Below, piece by piece: positions 27,485-35,529 of a stretch of DNA of 64,000 nt. Numbering within the stretch: the first letter of the stretch is position 1; each line of letters starts with the position of its first letter. Origin of the DNA: Lacrimispora xylanisolvens (GTDB lineage: Bacteria > Bacillota > Clostridia > Lachnospirales > Lachnospiraceae); NCBI RefSeq assembly GCF_002934545.1, contig NZ_PTJA01000002.1:310001-374000 (forward strand), read 5' to 3'. The translations under genes and the position numbers were made by a program. The notes beneath the pieces were generated by a model, which was not told where the DNA came from, ran no database searches, and saw only the letters and a program-made list of their open reading frames with translations.

Positions 27485-27928
27485 ATGAAAATTGCCTTAT
27501 TAATTGACCAAAGGCTTAAAATGATTGTCGAAGGAACGGAGTATAATATGATTTTATTATATCCCGAAATGCAGGAAAATTCCAATAAGCTTTTAAAATA
27601 TGCTGCTTTTTTTAATGGAAAACCATATATTTTCAACATGAAGGAGATCTTATATCTGGAATCCTATTATCGGAAGACAAGCATTGTGATAAAAAATGAA
27701 AGAATGCGGATTAAGGCAAGGCTGAATGAAGAGGAAGGAAAATTTCCCAAAGACTGGTTTACCCGTATCAGCCGCCATAATATTGTCAATATGCAGCATA
27801 TTAAGACTGTAAAAGGAGATGAGATCGAAATGGCCAATGGAGATGTTTTGTATATCAGCCATAGCAGAAGAAAAGAATTTGGAAAGAATTACAGAGCTTT
27901 TTTAAAATTAAATGATAGATTGATTTAA
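27485..27928 (+). CDS. LytTR-domain DNA-binding protein without receiver
   Basis: 147 residues. The C-terminal part (about 45-140) is a LytTR domain: FNMKEILYLESYYRKTSIVI, then WFTRISRHNIVNMQHIKTVKG and ISHSRRKEFGKNYR. The N-terminal 40 residues form only a short basic and hydrophobic segment, so the phosphoreceiver of AgrA-type regulators is missing; it is a stand-alone LytTR protein. AGGGGGA lies 8 nt upstream of the ATG. Convergent with the next gene; no partner membrane protein of the LytTR-regulatory type overlaps it, though the convergent two-helix membrane protein is a neighbour. Confidence 0.85.
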   Translation: MKIALLIDQRLKMIVEGTEYNMILLYPEMQENSNKLLKYAAFFNGKPYIFNMKEILYLESYYRKTSIVIKNERMRIKARLNEEEGKFPKDWFTRISRHNIVNMQHIKTVKGDEIEMANGDVLYISHSRRKEFGKNYRAFLKLNDRLI

Positions 27929-28070
27929 AACAGAAAACGCCATAATAATGACAAAAAGTGCACACCCCATTGTCAGGAGCATAGTCGGGTGTTATTGTTA
28001 ATGCAATGCAAATACTTCCAAGATCGGCAGTTCCTATCTAATTCGATTCTGTTATACGTAATCCAATTGC

Positions 28071-28110
28071 AGACAGCGAAAGTTCAGCCGATTTCGCTGT
28101 CTGTTTTTCT
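28071..28110 (+). terminator. Terminator shared by convergent genes
   Basis: 11-bp stem AGACAGCGAAA/TTTCGCTGTCT, 10-nt loop, then GTTTTTCTTT on the plus strand. Confidence 0.85.
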
Positions 28111-28115
28111 TTGCC

Positions 28116-28772
28116 TTATGTGACTGGCATATCTTTTGAAAATTCTTCTAAAATGCAGAACCGCCTGTAGATCCTTCTGAAAATCAGGAATGACAGGAAA
28201 AGAAACACAGTTCCGGCCGCGAACAAAATCCGGTTTATGATAAAAGCCCTGGGCTGGATTAAGAAAGGGGATCCCATTGCATTTATCTCCTCCTCACTAT
28301 ATCCCGCATCTGATAAATAACTATGAAAATATGGAATCAGTTTCTGTTTCATAGGGATGATCTCACCGTCAATAAATATTTCCATCCGGGGCTTTTGACC
28401 GCCTTTTAAGAATGCATAAGTTTCATCAGTCAGTCTGTCAAAAGATAAATTCTGATTATGATCTGTTTTAAGACCCAGATAACCGCCGTAAAAAGGAATG
28501 ATATAATAGTTTCCAGAGTTCTTCTTTGGAACGATGATACCTTCGCTGTTTTTTTCATAAGTGGTATCGGAGGCGAAATAATCCAGTGCATAAACCACAT
28601 TCCCCTCAACATGACTCCCGATTTTGATTTCTCTTCCATCAAGAAGATCTTCAAAGGTGACAGGAGGGAGAAATGATGTAATAAAGCCAGAGAAAGAGAG
28701 CAGGATGAGAATCATGCCTGCTGTAAATAATATTAAAATACTGCCGTTAATAGACTGCAAGATTTTATTCAT
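28116..28772 (-). CDS. Two-helix membrane protein of unknown function (possibly DUF6709-like)
   Basis: 218 residues. N-terminal hydrophobic helix about 10-34, an external domain of about 140 residues (with FEDLLDGREIKIGSHVEG and YYIIPFYGGYLGLK), and a second helix about 178-198, followed by a short basic cytoplasmic end. GAAGGAG lies upstream of the ATG. The overall layout resembles the DUF6709 group of Lachnospiraceae as I remember it, but this needs a profile search. Divergent from the LacI gene, 189 bp between starts. Confidence 0.75.
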   Translation of the reverse strand: MNKILQSINGSILILFTAGMILILLSFSGFITSFLPPVTFEDLLDGREIKIGSHVEGNVVYALDYFASDTTYEKNSEGIIVPKKNSGNYYIIPFYGGYLGLKTDHNQNLSFDRLTDETYAFLKGGQKPRMEIFIDGEIIPMKQKLIPYFHSYLSDAGYSEEEINAMGSPFLIQPRAFIINRILFAAGTVFLFLSFLIFRRIYRRFCILEEFSKDMPVT

Positions 28773-28882
28773 TGATCCATAAACTCCTTCTCCATAAGTT
28801 TATACAATGTCATGGTAACAAAAGTGATAATAAATGTCAAGAAATATAAATATATGAAACCGAAAAAACAAATGGTCGTTTT

Positions 28883-28898
28883 TATGAAACGTTTAATA
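28883..28898. promoter_or_regulatory. LacI-type operator, copy 1 (in front of lacI)
   Basis: TATGAAACGTTTAATA, with the palindromic core AAACGTTT centred on CG as usual for LacI-family sites. It ends 8 nt before a TTGACA (28907-28912; 18-nt spacer to TTAATA at 28931), so the LacI gene is probably autoregulated. Identical 16 bases recur at 30269-30284. Confidence 0.7.
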
Positions 28899-28961
28899 TT
28901 TCTATATTGACAATTTATAAAAAATCTGAGTTAATAAATAAAAAGATCTCTGGAGGAAATA

Positions 28962-30002
28962 ATGGCGACAATTAAAGAGCTGGCAAAATGCTGCGGCGTA
29001 TCAGTGGCTACAGTTTCCAATATTTTAAATAATAAACCTGGTGCCAGTGATAAAACCAGGAAGCTGGTTTTGGAAATGGCAGAGCGGCTGAATTATACGC
29101 CCAATATTGTGGCAAAAAATTTAAAGATGCAGAAAACCAGAAGCATCGGTGTAATTGCGGAAGATATGACTATATTCAGCATACCGGATATTATTGACGG
29201 AATCACGGATTATTGTCAGAAGCAGGAATACCAGATTCTGTTAACCAATCTAAGACTGTTTAAAAAATATAATGATACTTACTATAACAAAGACGATTAT
29301 TATGAACTGGTCAGGCAGGAAATTAAAAAGCTGATGGAAAAACAGGTAGAGGGAATTATCTACGTGGCTGCTCATGAGCGTGTGATTCACTGCATACCGG
29401 ATAACCTGCCCATTCCCGCTGTTATGGCATACGGGTATTCCAAAAGCAGGAAAATCCCTTCTGTCGTGGTAGATGATGTCAGTGGAGCCGCTGCGATTGT
29501 AACCTATCTGCTGGATCAGGGACACAAAAAGGTAGGGGTTATAACCGGAAAGCCGGACAGTCTTCATGCACAGGCCAGGCTGGTGGGATATCAGCAGGTT
29601 TTATTTCAGAATAAAATTCTATATGATCCAGGTCTTGTGGCAGAGGGGGACTGGACAAGAGAGTCCGGATACCGCTGTGCCGCCGAACTTCTTGAAAAAG
29701 GAGTTTCTGCCATATTTGCAATGAATGATCTGATGGCAGGCGGGGTTTACGACAGAGTGGAGGAATTAAAACAGACCATAGGCAATGAAATCTCCGTTGC
29801 CGGATATGATGACAGAGAACTTTCAGGATACTACCATCCGCCTCTGACAACGGTCAGTCTGCCGCTCCATGATATTGGATATAAGGCCAGCGAGTGGATG
29901 ATAGAGCTGCTAAACGGAGGAGAGCTGGAACATACAGAGGAAAATGTATGCGCAGTGGAATGCATGCTTCTGATACGGAAATCAGTGAAGAATATCAAAT
30001 AG
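28962..30002 (+). CDS. LacI-family transcriptional regulator
   Basis: 346 residues. N-terminal helix-turn-helix MATIKELAKCCGVSVATVSNILNNKPGASDKTR (key residues VSVATVSNILN) with the hinge helix region PNIVAKNLK, then a sugar-binding periplasmic-type domain (QKTRSIGVIAEDM...; ending TTVSLPLHDIGYKASEWMIELL). GGAGG lies 6 nt before the ATG. Controls the importer genes immediately downstream, supported by a pair of identical operators at 28883 and 30269. The effector sugar is not deducible. Confidence 0.93.
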   Translation: MATIKELAKCCGVSVATVSNILNNKPGASDKTRKLVLEMAERLNYTPNIVAKNLKMQKTRSIGVIAEDMTIFSIPDIIDGITDYCQKQEYQILLTNLRLFKKYNDTYYNKDDYYELVRQEIKKLMEKQVEGIIYVAAHERVIHCIPDNLPIPAVMAYGYSKSRKIPSVVVDDVSGAAAIVTYLLDQGHKKVGVITGKPDSLHAQARLVGYQQVLFQNKILYDPGLVAEGDWTRESGYRCAAELLEKGVSAIFAMNDLMAGGVYDRVEELKQTIGNEISVAGYDDRELSGYYHPPLTTVSLPLHDIGYKASEWMIELLNGGELEHTEENVCAVECMLLIRKSVKNIK

Positions 30003-30019
30003 AATTTAAGTATTTATTC

Positions 30020-30061
30020 GAACGTTTATCTGTTGTTAACACAGACAGACGTTCTTTTTTT
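30020..30061 (+). terminator. Rho-independent terminator after the LacI gene
   Basis: GAACGT (30020) pairs with ACGTTC (30049), inner CTGT/ACAG pairs, followed by seven T. It makes the LacI gene and the importer separate transcription units. Confidence 0.75.
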
Positions 30062-30156
30062 GCCTTGAAAAGATAATTCGACAAAATTAAACAAAAAATT
30101 ATATAAAATTACATAGTTAAACGATTTAAATTCAGTTTAAAATTATGCAAAAATAC

Positions 30157-30185
30157 TTTACATTACCCTTTTCATGTGTTAGTAT
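30157..30185 (+). promoter_or_regulatory. Predicted promoter of the LacI-controlled sugar importer
   Basis: TTTACA, 17-nt spacer, TAGTAT. Transcription would start near 30192, giving a leader of about 185 nt that contains the operator. The rest of the 376-bp gap (30003-30378) holds the terminator of the LacI gene, the operator and a short GC hairpin. Confidence 0.5.
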
Positions 30186-30268
30186 GCAATCATATATATG
30201 AATTTTAGTGAAAAACAGGCATCGTGAGCAGAGATAAACACAATAAAAGCCGGATTAGTGAAAAATTA

Positions 30269-30284
30269 TATGAAACGTTTAATA
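30269..30284. promoter_or_regulatory. LacI-type operator, copy 2 (in front of the importer)
   Basis: Same 16 bases as 28883-28898. It lies about 80 nt downstream of the predicted transcription start, so a bound repressor would act as a roadblock, unless a nearer promoter exists. Confidence 0.7.
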
Positions 30285-30297
30285 AGCCGGCAGGTAC

Positions 30298-30317
30298 CTC
30301 CCTGGGGGGAGCTTTTT
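30298..30317 (+). terminator. Possible attenuator hairpin in the importer leader
   Basis: CTCCC-TGGG-GGGAG followed by C and five T. Only five pairs, but GC-rich and correctly followed by T; it lies between the operator and the start codon at 30379. Could be chance. Confidence 0.3.
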
Positions 30318-30378
30318 AGAATCATGCAGATGGCAGAATCTGTGTTGATAAGAAAGAATTAAAAAGGAGGATTCATTC

Positions 30379-31746
30379 ATGAAAAAAAGAGTATTGGGGG
30401 CTCTTGCATGTGCGGCCATGGCGGTGATACTGGCAGCAGGCTGCAGTACTAAAGGCAGTTCGGGTGAAGCAGGAAGCAAAGGGGCCTCTGCCGGAAAGAA
30501 GTCAATGGAGGTAGCAGGCAGCGATGTTACTACCATAAATGTGTGGACATTTATTGAATTGCATCAGGACTTTTATGTTAACATGGCTGAAAAGTGGAAT
30601 GAGGCACATCCTGATAAAAAGGTGAAGCTGGTGTTAAGCAATATGCCTTACGATGACATGCATAATAAGCTGTCTCTTGCATTGGAATCAGGAGAAGGGG
30701 CACCTGATGTTGTGGACATTGAGCTTGGCAAGTTTCCGGCCTTCATGGTTGGCAATATCGGTTTAATGGAACTGAATGATGTAATTGATCCTTACCGCGA
30801 TAATATTGTGAAATCCCGTCTTGGAATCTATTCCAAAGATGGAAAGGAATATGGTCTTCCCACCCATGTAGGTACTACGGTGGCATTTTACAATGAAAAG
30901 CTGTTGAAAGACGCAGGAATTAATTATCAGGATATCAAAACCTGGGATCAGTTTAAAGAGGCGGGAGTGAAATATCACGAAGCCACCGGAAAGTATTTCT
31001 CCTGTGTGGAGACCTCGGCATCCTGGATGGTGAACCTGATGCTGGCTCAAAAAGGCGGAGATTACGTTGATGAGAAAGGGAATCTAAACTTAAACAGCAA
31101 GGAACTGACAGAAGTATTGGAATACATAAAAGGAATGCAGGAAACTGGAGCCTTTGCAACTGTTCCGGGAGGACAGCCGGATAATGAAGAGGCTTATCCT
31201 TCCTACAATACGGGAGAGTATGCCGTGCAGATCATGCCGTTCTGGCAGACATCCAGATTTGTAAACTACATGAAAGACTTAAAAAAGCAGGTTGCCATCT
31301 CAACCGTGCCTGTCTGGAATGAGAATGATAAAGAGGTAGCAACCATCGGCGGAGGCGGTACAGGAACCGCAATTGTAAAATCAGGCAAGAATGCAAAGCT
31401 GGCTGCAGAAGTCATGGCTTATATCAAGCTTTCCGAAGATTCCAACCGTGAAGTATGGAATGTGCTTGGATTTGATCCTGTTAATACGGCAGTATGGACG
31501 GATAAGTCTCTAACCCAGAATCCCGATAACCAGTTCATTCAGTATTTTACCAATTACCCCTTTGATACGCTTTTAAAAACAAAGGACAGCATCGGACTTT
31601 TAAGAGCATATACCGATGAGAAGTATCCTTCGATCAATAATGAATTGTGTACTGTAACCTTAAACAGTATTTTTGAGGATGGGAAAGATGTAAAAGAAGT
31701 CCTTGATTCTTCCCAGGAAACCTTAAAAAATGAATTTAAAAAATAA
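30379..31746 (+). CDS. Sugar ABC transporter solute-binding lipoprotein (family 1)
   Basis: 455 residues. Signal peptide with lipobox AAGC, Gly/Ser-rich linker, then the typical maltose-binding-like fold: INVWTFIELHQDFYVNMAEKWNEAHPDKKV at the start (key residues WTF..W), APDVVDIELGKFPAFM, and EYGLPTHVGTTVAFYNEKLLKDAGI in the hinge. AAAGGAGG lies 9 nt upstream of the ATG. First gene of a three-gene importer under LacI control; ligand unknown. Confidence 0.93.
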   Translation: MKKRVLGALACAAMAVILAAGCSTKGSSGEAGSKGASAGKKSMEVAGSDVTTINVWTFIELHQDFYVNMAEKWNEAHPDKKVKLVLSNMPYDDMHNKLSLALESGEGAPDVVDIELGKFPAFMVGNIGLMELNDVIDPYRDNIVKSRLGIYSKDGKEYGLPTHVGTTVAFYNEKLLKDAGINYQDIKTWDQFKEAGVKYHEATGKYFSCVETSASWMVNLMLAQKGGDYVDEKGNLNLNSKELTEVLEYIKGMQETGAFATVPGGQPDNEEAYPSYNTGEYAVQIMPFWQTSRFVNYMKDLKKQVAISTVPVWNENDKEVATIGGGGTGTAIVKSGKNAKLAAEVMAYIKLSEDSNREVWNVLGFDPVNTAVWTDKSLTQNPDNQFIQYFTNYPFDTLLKTKDSIGLLRAYTDEKYPSINNELCTVTLNSIFEDGKDVKEVLDSSQETLKNEFKK

Positions 31747-31817
31747 GATCAGGAACGCCGCAGGGAGTGATACCCCTGCGGCTGCTGTGTAGAAATCATT
31801 ACTGGAAGGAGGACAAA

Positions 31818-32702
31818 ATGAAGAAATTCTTCTATTCGAAAAAAATAGCTCCTTATGTATTCATCTGCCCTTTTGTGATAACCGTGCTGTTGTTCTGGAT
31901 CGTTCCTGTCTGCAACGGGGTACTTTTAAGTTTTCAGGATGTATTGAAAAATAAATGGGTGGGGTTTGATAATTATTCCAGACTTTTAACGGATAAAATA
32001 TTTATAAAAGCTTTATGGAACAGTTTTAAATACATGACCGGAACCTTGATTTTACTGATCCCATTTCCCATGCTGTTTGCAACCATGTTAAACAGCAGGT
32101 GGATTAAAAAGACGGAGTTTTTTAAGTCTGTGTATTTTATACCGGCTCTTACCTCTGTTGTAGTTGCAGGTACCATATTCCGGCTGATGTTTGGAGAATC
32201 TGCGACCTCTCTGTTTAATCAGGTTCTGGGAATGCTGGGAGTAAGTCCGGTTAAATGGTTAAAAGGGGCAGGCACAAGCTTTTTTGCTCTTCTTCTCCTG
32301 GCTTGCTGGAGATGGACCGGCGTAAATATTTTATATTTTCTGGCAGGCTTACAGAGCATACCAACGGATTTATATGAAGCAGCTTCCATAGACGGTGCGT
32401 CCGGCTGGCAGCAGTTTATTAAAATCTCAGTACCTCTTGTAAAGCCCACCACCGTTTATGTGCTGACCATCAGCATCTATGCCGGCCTTTCCATGTTCTT
32501 AGAGAGCAACATGCTGTTTAAAGGAAACAATTCTCCCAATAACATCGGGCTTACAATCGTGGGATATTTATACAGACAGGGAGTGGAGAAACGGGCTTTG
32601 GGTTATGCATGTGCAGTCGGTCTTATTTTACTTCTAGTCGTTATGATTGTGAACTTAATTCAGCTGAAGGTGACTGGAACGTTTGAAGAGGGGAGGGACT
32701 GA
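31818..32702 (+). CDS. Sugar ABC transporter permease (MalF/UgpA type)
   Basis: 294 residues, six predicted transmembrane segments, EAA loop EAASIDGASGWQQF. The ATG at 31818 has GGAAGGAGG 7 nt upstream; a start at 31767 would place charged residues before the first helix and has no ribosome site. Partner of the next permease and the binding protein upstream. Confidence 0.93.
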   Translation: MKKFFYSKKIAPYVFICPFVITVLLFWIVPVCNGVLLSFQDVLKNKWVGFDNYSRLLTDKIFIKALWNSFKYMTGTLILLIPFPMLFATMLNSRWIKKTEFFKSVYFIPALTSVVVAGTIFRLMFGESATSLFNQVLGMLGVSPVKWLKGAGTSFFALLLLACWRWTGVNILYFLAGLQSIPTDLYEAASIDGASGWQQFIKISVPLVKPTTVYVLTISIYAGLSMFLESNMLFKGNNSPNNIGLTIVGYLYRQGVEKRALGYACAVGLILLLVVMIVNLIQLKVTGTFEEGRD

Positions 32703-32703
32703 T

Positions 32704-33546
32704 ATGAGCAGAAGCATGAAAAAAAGTGGGGTAACCGTTGTCTTTTATTTGATCTTTACCCTTCTTGCTGTGGGGATTTTTCTTCCCATCTGGGTCCTTT
32801 TTATTGCCAGCTTTAAACCGGGAGGCGATCTTCTCCAATATGGCCTGAATCTGGATTTAAATGTTTCCAGAATGAATCTGGATAATTATATTCTTCTGTT
32901 TTCAGGGCAGCATGAATACTGGAGATGGTTTTTCAACAGTATTACTCTGACTGTGATCACAGTACTTGGTACTTTACTGATCAGCTCTTTTGTGGGATAT
33001 GGTTTTGCCGCCTACGATTTCAAGGGAAAAAAGTTTCTGTTTATCCTGGTGCTCCTTATTTTATCCATTCCTCTGGAAGTTGTTATGCTGCCCCTGTATA
33101 AACAGATTTCCTCATGGAAGCTGATGGACAGCTATACAGCTATCGTTCTGCCGTTCCTGGCCCATGCATCAACCATCTTTTTTTTCCGGCAGTATCTGCT
33201 CAGCATTCCAAGGTCATTAATGGAAGCTGGGAGAATTGACGGTGCTACGGAGTATGGAATCTTTTACCGTCTTATTGTTCCGCTTATGAAACCGGCGTTT
33301 TCTGCTATGGCAATCTTAAATGGAATGAATGCATGGAACAATTATCTATGGCCTCTGCTGGTAATCCGGTCTTCGGATAAATATCCGTTGACGTTAGGGT
33401 TAAACACACTGATTAATCCTTATGGAGATAATTACAGTCTTTTGATCGTGGGTTCCGTTTTTTCTGTCATTCCTATTTTTCTGCTTTTTGTTGCATTTCA
33501 AAAGTACTTTATCGAAGGAATGATGGCAGGTGCAGTAAAAGGCTGA
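32704..33546 (+). CDS. Sugar ABC transporter permease (MalG/UgpE type)
   Basis: 280 residues, six predicted transmembrane segments, EAA loop EAGRIDGATEYGIF, C-terminal end FIEGMMAGAVKG. It begins one base after the stop of its partner, behind GGGGAGGGAC. No ATPase and no glycosidase follow, so energy is presumably supplied by a shared MsmX-like protein encoded elsewhere. Confidence 0.93.
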   Translation: MSRSMKKSGVTVVFYLIFTLLAVGIFLPIWVLFIASFKPGGDLLQYGLNLDLNVSRMNLDNYILLFSGQHEYWRWFFNSITLTVITVLGTLLISSFVGYGFAAYDFKGKKFLFILVLLILSIPLEVVMLPLYKQISSWKLMDSYTAIVLPFLAHASTIFFFRQYLLSIPRSLMEAGRIDGATEYGIFYRLIVPLMKPAFSAMAILNGMNAWNNYLWPLLVIRSSDKYPLTLGLNTLINPYGDNYSLLIVGSVFSVIPIFLLFVAFQKYFIEGMMAGAVKG

Positions 33547-33634
33547 CGATATATTATGGCAGATATGCCAGGTGCGATTCATTTTGAGCTTAGTGAAATT
33601 TAGACAGGGTGAAAGCTTTCAAGTTATAAAATTC

Positions 33635-33669
33635 AAATCCTCAGGACAGAGATGTTCAGGGGATTTTTT
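33635..33669 (+). terminator. Probable terminator of the sugar importer operon
   Basis: AAATCCTC pairs with GGGGATTT (one G-T pair), 16-nt loop, then a T run. Confidence 0.6.
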
Positions 33670-33717
33670 GCTGCCATGCCTCAAATAGTATAGAACGGAT
33701 CTAAAATTGAAGAAAAA

Positions 33718-33802
33718 GGGCATATAAAGAAAAATGTTCTTATCATGCCACGCAAGTTAATAACGGCGAGGCAAGGATAAAGAGCCGATTGCTGATATGC
33801 CC
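33718..33802. other. Inverted-repeat element in a 500-bp non-coding gap
   Basis: Perfect closing repeat GGGCATAT (33718-33725) / ATATGCCC (33795-33802), enclosing AAGAA/TTCTT and GGC/GCC inverted repeats, compatible with a branched RNA or DNA structure. No promoter is evident directly before it. The gap 33547-34044 otherwise contains the importer terminator, the palindrome at 33934 and the promoter at 33957; I see no gene in it. Confidence 0.3.
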
Positions 33803-33933
33803 TAAACAAGAATAGAGAAGGTTGGAAAATCGGAGATATGTGGCAGAGGGATGAAAAATAGTTATTGATGCCTCATTATATTTAAAATAGTAATGATTAG
33901 GTGGTGGTGAAATTTACTTTTTCAAATCATATA

Positions 33934-33945
33934 GAAAACGTTTTC
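33934..33945. promoter_or_regulatory. Palindrome GAAAACGTTTTC upstream of a promoter; possible cre or LacI-family site
   Basis: Perfect 12-bp palindrome with central CG, 11 bp upstream of the -35 of the next promoter. It is close to the core of CcpA-type (cre) and other LacI-family operators, but differs from the local operator TATGAAACGTTTAATA in its outer bases. Confidence 0.45.
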
Positions 33946-33956
33946 CTCGTTTTAAC

Positions 33957-33985
33957 TTGATGTACACATCTGGAGACGTTATAAT
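33957..33985 (+). promoter_or_regulatory. Predicted promoter of the exonuclease gene
   Basis: TTGATG, 17-nt spacer, TATAAT, 59 nt before the ATG. Confidence 0.6.
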
Positions 33986-34044
33986 AGAAATGTTACAAAA
34001 GATAAAAGGATTAAGTCCTGTTGCATACAGAAATGGAGGGAACT

Positions 34045-34713
34045 ATGGCTGGAATCGAATTGACAGGCAGACGTTTGAACCAATACATAGAAAATTACGT
34101 AGTATTTGATTTAGAGACAACGGGAGTGGATACACAGGAAGACTCCATTATAGAGATATCTGCAGTGAAAGTGAAGAATCATGTGATAACGGACCAGTTC
34201 AGCAGGTTAATTAATCCAGGGACTCATATACCGGCAGGGGCAACAAAAGTTAACGGAATAACGGATGAGATGGTAAGAGAAGCGCCCAGGCTTACTGAGG
34301 TTCTGCCGGAATTTCTTTCTTTTATAGAGGGAGAAGTCTTAATCGGGCATAATATTCAGACCTTTGATCTGCTGTTTTTATATCGGGTATCGGAAGAACT
34401 TCTTAGAATATCGTTACCCAATGATTATATTGATACCTTATATATGGCAAAGGAGCGACTGCCCCAGTTGTATCGCCACCGGCTTACGGATATTTCCGAA
34501 CATTTTAATATACCCACGGAAGGGGCACACCGGGCTCTTTCAGACTGCATGATGAATCAGCAGTGTTATGAGCAGATGGGAAAGCTTTCCGGGACTGGAG
34601 AAGAATTCATATGTCCCCAGTGTGGTGGCTTATTAAAGAAAAGAAACGGCAAATTTGGTGTATTTTACGGCTGTTCCAATTATCCCCAGTGCCGTTTTAC
34701 AAAAAATGGTTGA
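34045..34713 (+). CDS. DnaQ-like 3'-5' exonuclease with C-terminal topoisomerase-type zinc finger
   Basis: 222 residues. DEDDh exonuclease domain about 18-180: ExoI motif VVFDLETTGVD, ExoII region LIGHNIQTFDLLFLY, ExoIII region HRALSDCMMN. The last 40 residues form a four-cysteine finger, C-P-Q-C ... Y-G-C-S-N-Y-P-Q-C, like those at the C-terminus of topoisomerase I. This fits DNA repair or end processing rather than replication proofreading. The ATG at 34045 has GGAGGG just upstream; the TTG at 34021 is less likely. Possibly the first gene of the run to 39556, though a gap of 71 bp follows. Confidence 0.9.
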   Translation: MAGIELTGRRLNQYIENYVVFDLETTGVDTQEDSIIEISAVKVKNHVITDQFSRLINPGTHIPAGATKVNGITDEMVREAPRLTEVLPEFLSFIEGEVLIGHNIQTFDLLFLYRVSEELLRISLPNDYIDTLYMAKERLPQLYRHRLTDISEHFNIPTEGAHRALSDCMMNQQCYEQMGKLSGTGEEFICPQCGGLLKKRNGKFGVFYGCSNYPQCRFTKNG

Positions 34714-34784
34714 ATCACGCTGACTGTGTGATGCAAAGAAGACAGACTGCATAGACTGTTGTACCAGAAAAAGGAGGGAGCGGT

Positions 34785-34961
34785 ATGGAGGATAAAAATT
34801 TATATAATAAGGTCATGTTCATTGCACTTTGTTTAATTGTTGTATTGCTTTGTGCCGGAGTTTACAGTTACATAACGGGCAGTAATGATATAGATGTTCC
34901 CAGAGGGAAAGCACAGGTTGTAACAACGGAAGCGACAGTTTCATCTACACTCCTTCTCTGA
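34785..34961 (+). CDS. Small single-pass membrane peptide, 58 residues
   Basis: Open frame with an excellent ribosome site (AAGGAGGGAG, 5-8 nt before ATG). Sequence layout: charged start MEDKNLYNKV, hydrophobic helix about 11-31 (MFIALCLIVVLLCAGVYSYI), then a short Thr/Val-rich tail. The stop is 14 nt before the GNAT gene, so it is likely co-transcribed with it. No family recognised. Confidence 0.6.
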   Translation: MEDKNLYNKVMFIALCLIVVLLCAGVYSYITGSNDIDVPRGKAQVVTTEATVSSTLLL

Positions 34962-34975
34962 CAGAAAGGAAAAAC

Positions 34976-35494
34976 ATGGAATTTAGTATTGAGCGGGCAT
35001 CTGGGGAAGATGCCGAAATGATGGCGGAAATCATTGAAAAAGTATGGGCGGACATCGATAACAAGCACTGGTTTGTTGCTGATGACAGTGAATATACTAC
35101 CCGAATCCTGAAAGAAGGAAACGGACTGGGATATAAAGCGGTGGATAAAGATTCCGGCGCGGTTGCAGGTGTTTTTATTGTTGCGCTGCCTGGAATGAAA
35201 GAAGAGAATTTAGGCAGGGATATTGGGCTGGCGCAGGAGGAATTGGAAAAAGTGGCACACATGGAATCGGTTGCAATCCTTCCTTCCTACAGAGGCAATG
35301 GCCTTCAGTATTCCATGATGCAGCGGGGAGAAGCAGATCTTAAAAAAATGGGATACAAATATCTGATGTGTACCGTTCACCCTGATAATAACTATAGCAG
35401 AAATAATGTATTAAGGCAGGGATATGAAGTAGTTCTCACCAAAGAGAAATACGGTGGATATATTCGGGATATACTGTTAAAAAAGCTGTTTTAA
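34976..35494 (+). CDS. GNAT-family N-acetyltransferase
   Basis: 172 residues. Acetyl-CoA binding region VAILPSYRGNGLQYSMMQRGE carries the Q/R-x-x-G-x-G/A signature (YRGNGLQ), followed by YLMCTVHPDNNYSRNNVLRQGYEVV typical of the C-terminal strand-helix-strand. Starts 14 nt after the small membrane peptide behind AAAGGAAA. Substrate unknown; position before larBCE may be incidental. Confidence 0.9.
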   Translation: MEFSIERASGEDAEMMAEIIEKVWADIDNKHWFVADDSEYTTRILKEGNGLGYKAVDKDSGAVAGVFIVALPGMKEENLGRDIGLAQEELEKVAHMESVAILPSYRGNGLQYSMMQRGEADLKKMGYKYLMCTVHPDNNYSRNNVLRQGYEVVLTKEKYGGYIRDILLKKLF

Positions 35495-35529
35495 GCGCAT
35501 TTAGGTACAGCAGAGGAAAGGTGAGAAGG

